Assembly (NCBI RefSeq): GCF_025370935.1
Contig: NC_133485.1
Span: 4,038,755-4,102,754, forward strand
Length of the DNA stretch: 64,000 nt
Direction of reading: 5' to 3'
Source: Choristoneura fumiferana
Lineage: Eukaryota; Arthropoda; Insecta; Lepidoptera; Tortricidae
Positions within the stretch are counted from its first letter, which is position 1; every line of letters begins with the position of its first letter. Positions 36,601-45,600 of this stretch are shown one piece after another. Below the pieces are notes generated by a model. It ran no database searches and had not been told where the DNA came from. It worked only from the letters and a program-made list of their open reading frames with translations. Made by a program: the position numbers and the translations under genes.

Positions 36601-39600
36601 TTAGCTAATACATTTGTACGACAAAGCAAAAGTCATACTAACGTTGCAGTGTAATTTAACTATGTTTGCTCGGGTGGAATCTTTCAACTCAAATTTGAGC
36701 TGAAATTTTACACGCATGTATAAATCCGATGACAATGCAATATTATTATAACATGGAGTTGATCTGATGATAATGCTAGCGGGTGACCATAGGAACTCTG
36801 TGATAAACGACACGACCACATCGAGTTTGGACTCGTTTGTCGTTTTGACGAGTACTATGGTAACCAGGGGCATAAAGTACCTACAGCCAGCAAAAAGAAC
36901 ATATGTTAGAAGAATTTTAAGAAAAACTTTTACTGAACTGTTTACGGAACCCTTCATGTACGAGTCCGACTCGCACTTGACTATTTTTTATTTATATTCC
37001 TTCACTTCAACTCTCTTGGCACTATACCTATAACAAAACAAAATAAATATAACGGGACACTTGACACCATTTGACCTAGTCCCAAAGTAAGCAGAGCTTT
37101 TATTATGGGTACTAGGCAATGGATAAACATACTATAGGTAGGTTCATACTTAAACACATTTTAAACACCTAATACTTGACCACAAACGTACGTTTTTCAT
37201 ATAAATGTTTCCCTAAACAATTACTACTTAATTATTCCTGCCATAATCGGTCCACAAATGAAGCATACCATCAGATTGCCAAGAATGGCACTAAAGGAGT
37301 GAACCGTGCTTGTGACACTTAATAAATAAAAGCTCTTGACCCATTTGAGTGAATGACGTAACCCCGAGTTATGAATGAATGAATGAAAGCGACATCCCCA
37401 TTCGTTCAGCCGCCCTGTTCTGGCCTTTATTGTGGAGTTTAAGACGGTCTAATGTTGTGAAAGGGCTAATTTATTGAGATAGCTGTTTTATTAGGGTTGT
37501 TATGAGTTTGATATTAATTTAAATAGAGATGGTTGTACGTAGGTAAAGGGTATTCTCTGGGTCCTACGGTTTTATGAAGCAACTTTAAGTATACTTATAT
37601 CTAGGTGTTACCTATAAAATAACGTCATGAAATTTAAAAAAAGAAGAAATTTGGCATACAATAACGTTTTATGGATATGAAATATTATTTTGTCATGATA
37701 AGGGTGCGCTTTCTTTAAAGTGGGGGAGAGTCTTGAATAATCAGTCATTCACATTTTAGTTGAAATCTACATCTCGCTTGCCTTAGGCCGCTTGTAGACG
37801 TCCGTTGTTTTCACGGACCGTTTTTTGCCAGATTTGCAGTGTTGTATTGCTTACAATGAACGTGTGCACCAGACACTTACCCGGCGACTTAGCCATACAA
37901 CACCCGAAGGTGGAAAAACGGTCCATTGTCCGGTGAAACAACGAACGTCTACAAGCGGCCTTAGCAGCTGATTTTTTAAAAACTTTTGCGATAATATCTC
38001 TATTGCAATTGAATTGAATGAATTGATTTTTTTTGCTATTGTATGAATTTGTGATCAATCAATCAATCAATAATTTATTTGCGATAAAAACATACTTAAA
38101 TGCATGCAAATACAGTTTTAGATGAGACACAGAACATAAATGAAGGTAATTTTCACATGTTTAAAGACGAGATATCGGATTTTAAAATTTAATTGTAAAT
38201 AGGGTACTTAGATGATACCATAAAACATTAATTCCAAAACGTGACTCTATATAGAAATAAGTTTTTGGTAAAAATTTCATTTTTAATAAAAGTTTTTTCT
38301 GCCTATTGTACTTTTTGTTGACTGTACTTTCATTGCCTCACAATTTTGCATACCAAATTTCAAGTCGATGCCATTAACCGTTGAAGAATTCCGTCCTACG
38401 GAGACGATCCTGGCCGGACTATCAGGATGTGACTACCAGATTATTGTATTGTCACGCAATTTACATAAGTATACCAAATTTCAAGTCAATCCAACTGCTG
38501 GAAGTTGGTCGAATTTAACTTGCAAGATTTGATTACAGACGGACAGGCAGACAGACAGACATAAAACGGGACTGGTGAAACTAAATAAAAGCTTGTAAAA
38601 TAGCCATGGGCCTGTCGGACTTGCATACCGAGCATTCTGTACAAATTTGTAGGCATGTATAATAATTTTTGGTGTTAGCAAAATCCCTCCTAAGCAAAAT
38701 GTAAGCAATATGGGGTCTATACAGTACAAGACTGGACATGTATAAATATGCGTGTAAAAACACTTTTAAATTATGTTATTATTGTAGAATAGCAAATTTT
38801 TAGTTTCAAGAAAAAACATAGGTTTGTCTATGTTTCCTTTTTTTCGCTCTCTGCTCAGCCTTCCTATTTGCTGGCTGTGCTTTGTGCATTTTTGTTTAAA
38901 ATTACTTCAATAAAGTGATTTATTCAATATCTCGCACTTGTATTACGCAGGGTCACTTAAATGAAATGAGAGACATAAAAATTAAGATTTTCAGACTTCT
39001 TATTTCTCGCTAGGTAGGCATAATTGGTCGCTACCACCAGTTTCTAGAACAACTCGAAGTACCCTATAGGCTTTTAGATTAGGTACGGCAATTATACGGA
39101 AACACTTTTTGATGCCTGTATCTTTAAATTGTGTTCGATGCATTTATTTCGAAAACGGGAAAATTTACAGTATTGTAGGTATTAGAGGTGCGATATGTAA
39201 AAGCACGTAAACAAACGTCACGAATAACACTCCCACTTCAATATGACGTAAGAACGCTGCATATTTAAAGGGCAACACTGTATGCAGACAGGAACACGTT
39301 TGCATACAGAAAATGATTTTGCATACCGAAGGGCCGCGAGGGACCTTCCGATCGCTGGCGGAACGAATAAATATTTACATGGCAACATTGGCAACGGTTA
39401 ACGACGTGCGTGTTGCCAGACGAAATATAGCTTAAGCCGTTATTTACACGACGTTAGACATGTGTGAATTGCATTACGGTGCTGTACATCCGCCTAGAAA
39501 CTGACAAAAGTAAATTTGTAGTTGTATTTTTTATAAGTTAAGTGAACCTAATTCTGAAAAAAAAGTAAACCCAAGCAGTGTTTACCCAAGCTGGCCTTAT

Positions 39601-42600
39601 ACTACGAAGTTCAAAATTCGAACTTCGTATGTTGCCGCCCCGCTGACGCTTATATTTTTTAATACGAGAGTAAGAGTGATGGTACGATGCGAACTTTGAC
39701 TTTCGAATTTCGTAGTAGCCCCCCTGAAACGGCGACTCATCGCTCGCGCTTTCAGCTCGCTCCGTCATTAACTCGTACTCATAGTTTTGTGATCAAAACC
39801 TTATATCGTAAGCATAATAAGGAAACTACCAGACCAGGTAACATTGCCTATAACATAACGCGGCATATTCTACTCTGGTAACATCGAATCTGAAGCCGAA
39901 GCATTATGCCTTATCAGGTAGTGTGAAAAATGAGGCTGCGGAAAATTGGTTCGTACGCCTGTGAGTGTGACCTAGTCAGACTAGCTGAGAGCTAGATATA
40001 TTGCATCTAGATAAAATGTCTTCACCTGCCGTTGTGATAGAGGACCGAATTTTTAGATTATTTCTGAAGCTTTACTACTAGGTTGTCACGGATGAAATTT
40101 CAGGTGGCTATGTGATTGTGATTGAGAGATTGAAATAATTGGCAGGTTCTACTGGATGTTTCCTGTAACAAGAGTAACCCAAGTGGTTTTAAATTCATTT
40201 GTGGCAAAATATATTTATCTTTTTTTCTAAAACAATGTTTACACACCAGAAATTTACAGCAAATATACGGGAAAGCAAAAGCAAAACACCCAATGTTTGA
40301 CTGGTGACCACATTGTGATTTTGAGTGCGAAATTTAACTAGAATGGCTATTTTCTCCAAATTTAAAACTTAAAATTTGAAGTCTTATGAATGTCTAAAGA
40401 ATTGTATCTACACCCATATAGTAAATCCTCAATTATGCGTTCAAAAACCTTAGGTACCAATGACCAGCATTATAGCATTGGATTCTATTATGAACACGGC
40501 TGTATCGAGATTTCATACATCATTACAGCACGGGGAGGGGAGCGCGCCGCGACCACGTGCAGCAGCTGCTCTTGGGGCAGACATACCTACCTAGTTCTCG
40601 TTAATGCAGGTCATTCTCAATGGTTCTTGAACACATGATAGAGGATTTAATATATGGATATAGATAAAATATTGTTTGCAACTGTACATAATTAGGCCTT
40701 AAAACACTCATGTGACCCTATTATGAAACTCGGCTACGCCTCGTTTCATAAACCCACACTCGTGTTTTAAGGACCCCTATTACGATACAGTTGCATAAAA
40801 TACTATAAATTTATTGTTGTTATTACACAACCGTTATCATAAGTTTCTGAAAACTATAAATCAAAGCGTTTACTAGAGCATTAGAGAAACACTTACTGTC
40901 ATTTAGTACAAGTATAAAATCGTCTGCATGAAAGCACTATTCTACTGAAATCGAACCAAAAGTAATACCAACAAAAGTAAATATCGTCAAAAATATTTAA
41001 AACCAAATCTCTTTTCTTTCGTTATAAATTAATTAAGTCTGAATTGAATTTTGCTTATTATAAATAGGAGCAAAATTTAATAGGCCAATAAATAAACGAA
41101 GGCTATGTAAATACAAATGCTCGTTATTTCTTAGGGACATATCATTTTTGTCAAATTTACCGTAGGACAAAATTCCATTTTGGTCATCGATGTCTCAGTT
41201 TGTATTTTCGATATGGTTTCACGGGATACCCGTAAAAGTAACAAATTTGGAGTTGAAATAAAAAATACAAAAAGACTCCAAAAAACCAATCATAATTTGA
41301 TTGCTTAGTAGCGACATCTCTTGTCTGGGTGAGCGGTTGGTTCCGAAAGAGTGTGACGTCTCTCGATGAGAGCGGAACATAGATGTCGCTAGTGCTGCTG
41401 CATAAGTAGCGTAGTAGAAATAAGCAACCTGAGATATGTATGCATAGGAAAAATTCGTGTCTAGATTCCTGTCCAGCGGTGGTGTAGGGGTTATAGCACG
41501 CAGCACGGATTGCTGAGGACCTGGGTTCGATTCCCAGCGCTGGTCTCTTTTTCTGGTTTTTCTGTGCATCCATGTCTCAGTTTGTATTTTCGATATGGTT
41601 TCACGGGATACCCGTAAAAGTAACAAATTTGGAGTTGAACTAAAAAATACAAAAAGACTCCAAAAAACCAATCACAATTTTGGTCAATTTCAGGATGGGG
41701 TAAATTAAACGATAATCAATTCTAAAATATGGCCATAAAATTAATGATTCTAAGGCTGACTATTACTGTGAGCAAAACATGCTGTAAAGATGTACAAAAA
41801 GCGACAAGCCATAAAAATATTTTCATTTTCCTATGACTATATTCTCGCGGTGGAACATCCGAGCATCGTCGTGCTCCCTGGGGTAGCAAAGTGATAAATT
41901 GCCTTAGCAATTAACTGTAATTATTACCTGTTAGCTGTTTCACTCGCCATCTTTGTCGGGATTAAAATCGTAAGACTTATACAGAATTACGGGCTATATA
42001 TTTAGATTGCGAGAGTAAATTTTGCTAAGTTGTAGCTCAAAGGGTTTCATACGAGGCTTGTTTGAGTTTGAAATGTCTTGGCATTTAATTTAAATACAGA
42101 ATAAGTTTTAAATATAAATTGAAGTTACAATGTACCTAACATTCTAATCCTTGGAATTACAACTGTTAGGACGATAGAAGTGACTTTTATGTAGATGCCT
42201 TATTTGTTCAGTTTCATACAATATTGATTTCAGCTGGCTTTATCAAAAGAGTAGACTAAAGATGTTACCGGCAAAATGGCAGCGTATTTGAATAGGATAA
42301 AAACGTCTATTCTTATTTCCAAGATTTGTAATATAACAAATGTCATAAAATTACAAATAATCTAACCTTATCAAATACTTCACGATGGTCATGAATATTT
42401 AAACATAACGATCCCCAGTAAGGTGGACTACTCGAGTATTCGGTGTATTTATGTGCTTTACAAATTTGTATAGTCGTTAAAATTCAAATTCAAATCATTT
42501 TTGCAGTAAATAGGCCGCAATGGGCACTTTTACCCACATTTTTTAAACTACCAGCGCTTTCGGAAAGACCATCATTTCCAAGAAGAATGCGCCGCAAGAA

Positions 42601-45600
42601 ACTTGGCAGAAAGACATTTTTTTTTTTTTTCAAAACGAAATAATTACAAATAAAATACTTAAAAACTACAGTAGGTATAAAATTATAAAAAAAAGATTAA
42701 TAATAATACAGGGATGTATGGGATCCCTTAGTTGAAAGAGTATAAAAACAAAACTAGGATTTTTCGGGAGCAGCACTTTGGGAATTATATTTTACTAGCT
42801 TTTGCCCGCGGCTCCGCCCGCGTGGAATTCGGTTATCGCGCGCTGTTCCCTCGGGCTCGGGAACTGTGCATTTTTCCGGGATAAAAAGTAGCCTATGTCA
42901 CTCTCGGGCCCATAAACTATCTCTATGCCAAAAATCACGTCGATCCGTCGCTCCGTTACGACGTGAAAGACGGACAAACACACAAGCACACTTTCGCATT
43001 AATAATATTAGTATGGATGGATAGTTATTTGTGTTTATTTAAACGTTACTTGCCAAACATTGCGTTACAATTACTTGCCAAATAATAATTTGGCAAATTA
43101 AATTATACGAAAAAAAAATTTGGGGTGTGAATTTTGATGAAACAAGGATAAAACCACCTCATCCTGTTGATCAGGCCCTATATACTACGAAGTGCAAAAT
43201 TCGAACTTAGTATCTTGCCGTTCGGTGACGCTTATATTATTTAACTAGCTGTGCCCGCGACTTCGTCCGCGTGGACTTAGATTTATCTCAGTCAGTTATT
43301 GTTGTGACTGCCTAGCGTGCTTACAAAAGATACCTGCCATAAAAATGTTCACTTCTTATTCATAGTTACCGAATAAAATACCTATGATTGTGGACTTATC
43401 CCGATTAGTTTATCTAGACGGGTGGCTTTCTGCGACTTTTATCCCTTTTGCTTTTCAACCATGACGGGTTGGTGACTTTTCAGCGGGTTTATTGTTACCG
43501 ATTATCATAAGGCCCTGGTTTCTCAGGCCCGTCACACGCGGCCGGCGGCTTCTGGATGTTCATCGCACCACGCTTATTAACGGTGCCTAGCCTACCCGTT
43601 GCCGGTGACGTTTTAGAGAAACCACCCTCAAACAGACAATAATTCTAAAAATCATTGTTTTGGGTTCTATTGCGCTAATGTAGGCCCCTAGTAACAGTTT
43701 TCCTTAAATATTTCCAATGTACAGACTCCGAATTAATACAGATTTATTATATGTATAGATAGAATAGAAAAAAGATAGATAGAAGATAGATAGATAGATA
43801 TAAGAGTGAGAAGGACGGTATAATACGAACTTCGAATTTCGTTGTAGCCCCCCCCCCCCAGGTTCACAACAGCTGTTAAACACTAAGTTTTCTCGTGTTC
43901 CAGGTCTCTACCCGCACAGGCATCGTGTCACACTACGTGCGCTTGCAAATAGTGGTGCCCGAAGCCTTCATCCTCGGCTCAGGGGAGCATCACGTGGACA
44001 TGGGCAGCGTCATACACCTCATATGCATCGTTGAGAAGGTAAGCTTTAAGCTTGAACTCATCAACCAACCATCGACAACGACGAGGTGATTGGTTATAAC
44101 GATAACCAGGTTACAGACTAACCATAACAGGTTTGCTGATGTGGGACCATTCCCTGTTTTCTTTCTTTCTTTCTTCATTTTTTGTTTCTTTTTTTTACAA
44201 GGTGGAGATAGGACAGGAGAGGCAAAAAGTGGCTACTATTATAATTTAAAACTTGCAATGTTCCTATATTTCAGCTGTCTATCTATTTCAGTTCGATAGA
44301 TAAAGCCATGTGACATACAAACGGAGATCGCAGTAATAGTAATAAGCGACAGCGATAGTAAGTCTGAAAAGGGCTAAAATGTGAAAGTGAATTAAATAAT
44401 CTATACATACTAAATCAAGTCCCAAAACCTCGTCTCGTTGTATTTAACAGATTCCTAAGTATTAATAATCCTACTATGATCCTTCGACACGGGTTTTAAG
44501 CCCATTTATTAGTCACGGTCCGTTAGTACAGTCGTTCAATCGAAATTTCGGCTATTTTAACACAATCGATTCTTTATTGAACAATCGTGCTGCCGAAAAC
44601 TAAATGGTTGTCATAGAGTTTTTTTTTTACTCTAGCCTTTGGTCTTTCTTCGTATAAAGTGCGTTTTTTTTTCAACAATAAAAACCGTGATGAAATGTAA
44701 GTGGCCAGTGTTTATTACGCACATGTTTTTCTAAAGAAGTTTTGAACAATCATTTCGTTTTAGATCTTGTACAGCGGTTGTAGACAAAGTATTTTTGAGA
44801 TATCTCCATGTTCTTCCATAGCTATAATTTTGAAAAAAAAATATATATTATAGCTCGTTAGTGCGTGTATCACTAGTAAAAACATTGAAGTGATTTCTAA
44901 CTTGGAAGTGAATAAAAAAAATAAAAAGTTGAGACAGTATTTTTTGTAACATAATTAAATAATAAAATTTATTGTCATTTCATGTCATTTTTCTGCTCGG
45001 ACGCATAATTTCGACTACGAGTAAATCGTATTACTATGTCTGTGACATAACGCGTTTTCCATATTCTCCAGCATTACGAGCCATGTAAACGCGACCAAGT
45101 TGGCAGGTCCTTTACTGCCAGAACTTTATGGCGGTCGTAAAGGCTTGTTTTATTCACGCACGCCCAATATGCCGTGGACACGCCATTCGCACTCCGTGGC
45201 TACATTGCTTAATTAGAAGTGTTTAGACGGCTTTGGTTTGTGTGAGATAGAGACGTTGCTCAAAAGTTATATAAGGTTTATTTGAATGTCGCGCAAAGTT
45301 TAACTAGAACAGTGAGGATTTATTGGGCCTCATCTGCACTTGACATTAGATGAGATGAAGATCCTAAGCTGGTAATTTTTTGTAATCTAAAGTAATAACA
45401 AACTTATTGAAGCACGCAGCAGCGTGTTTTGTTTTTTTTTCGATGGGTTGATATTATTTTTCATTTTCAATCCACCTAGATCACGACCACGATAGTAATA
45501 ATAGACTGTTGTAGTCATAGGTTACAGTTCGTTGACCCACGTTCGAAACAATCGAGCATACCTCAACTATAGTAAACTCTTTATGGTGCATAAAAAACAC

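Larger units (their letters stand above)
28519..43903. other. dpr12-like intron 4 (15.4 kb)
   Basis: The largest intron, carrying most of the elements listed between these coordinates. I looked for additional Ig-type exons and saw none; exons 4 and 5 join in frame directly. Confidence 0.6.

Noticed and set aside
41184..41671. Two overlapping minus ORFs of 129 and 150 codons
   Set aside because: They are antisense frames through repeat T and are partly repeated at 11408-11731; not a conserved protein.
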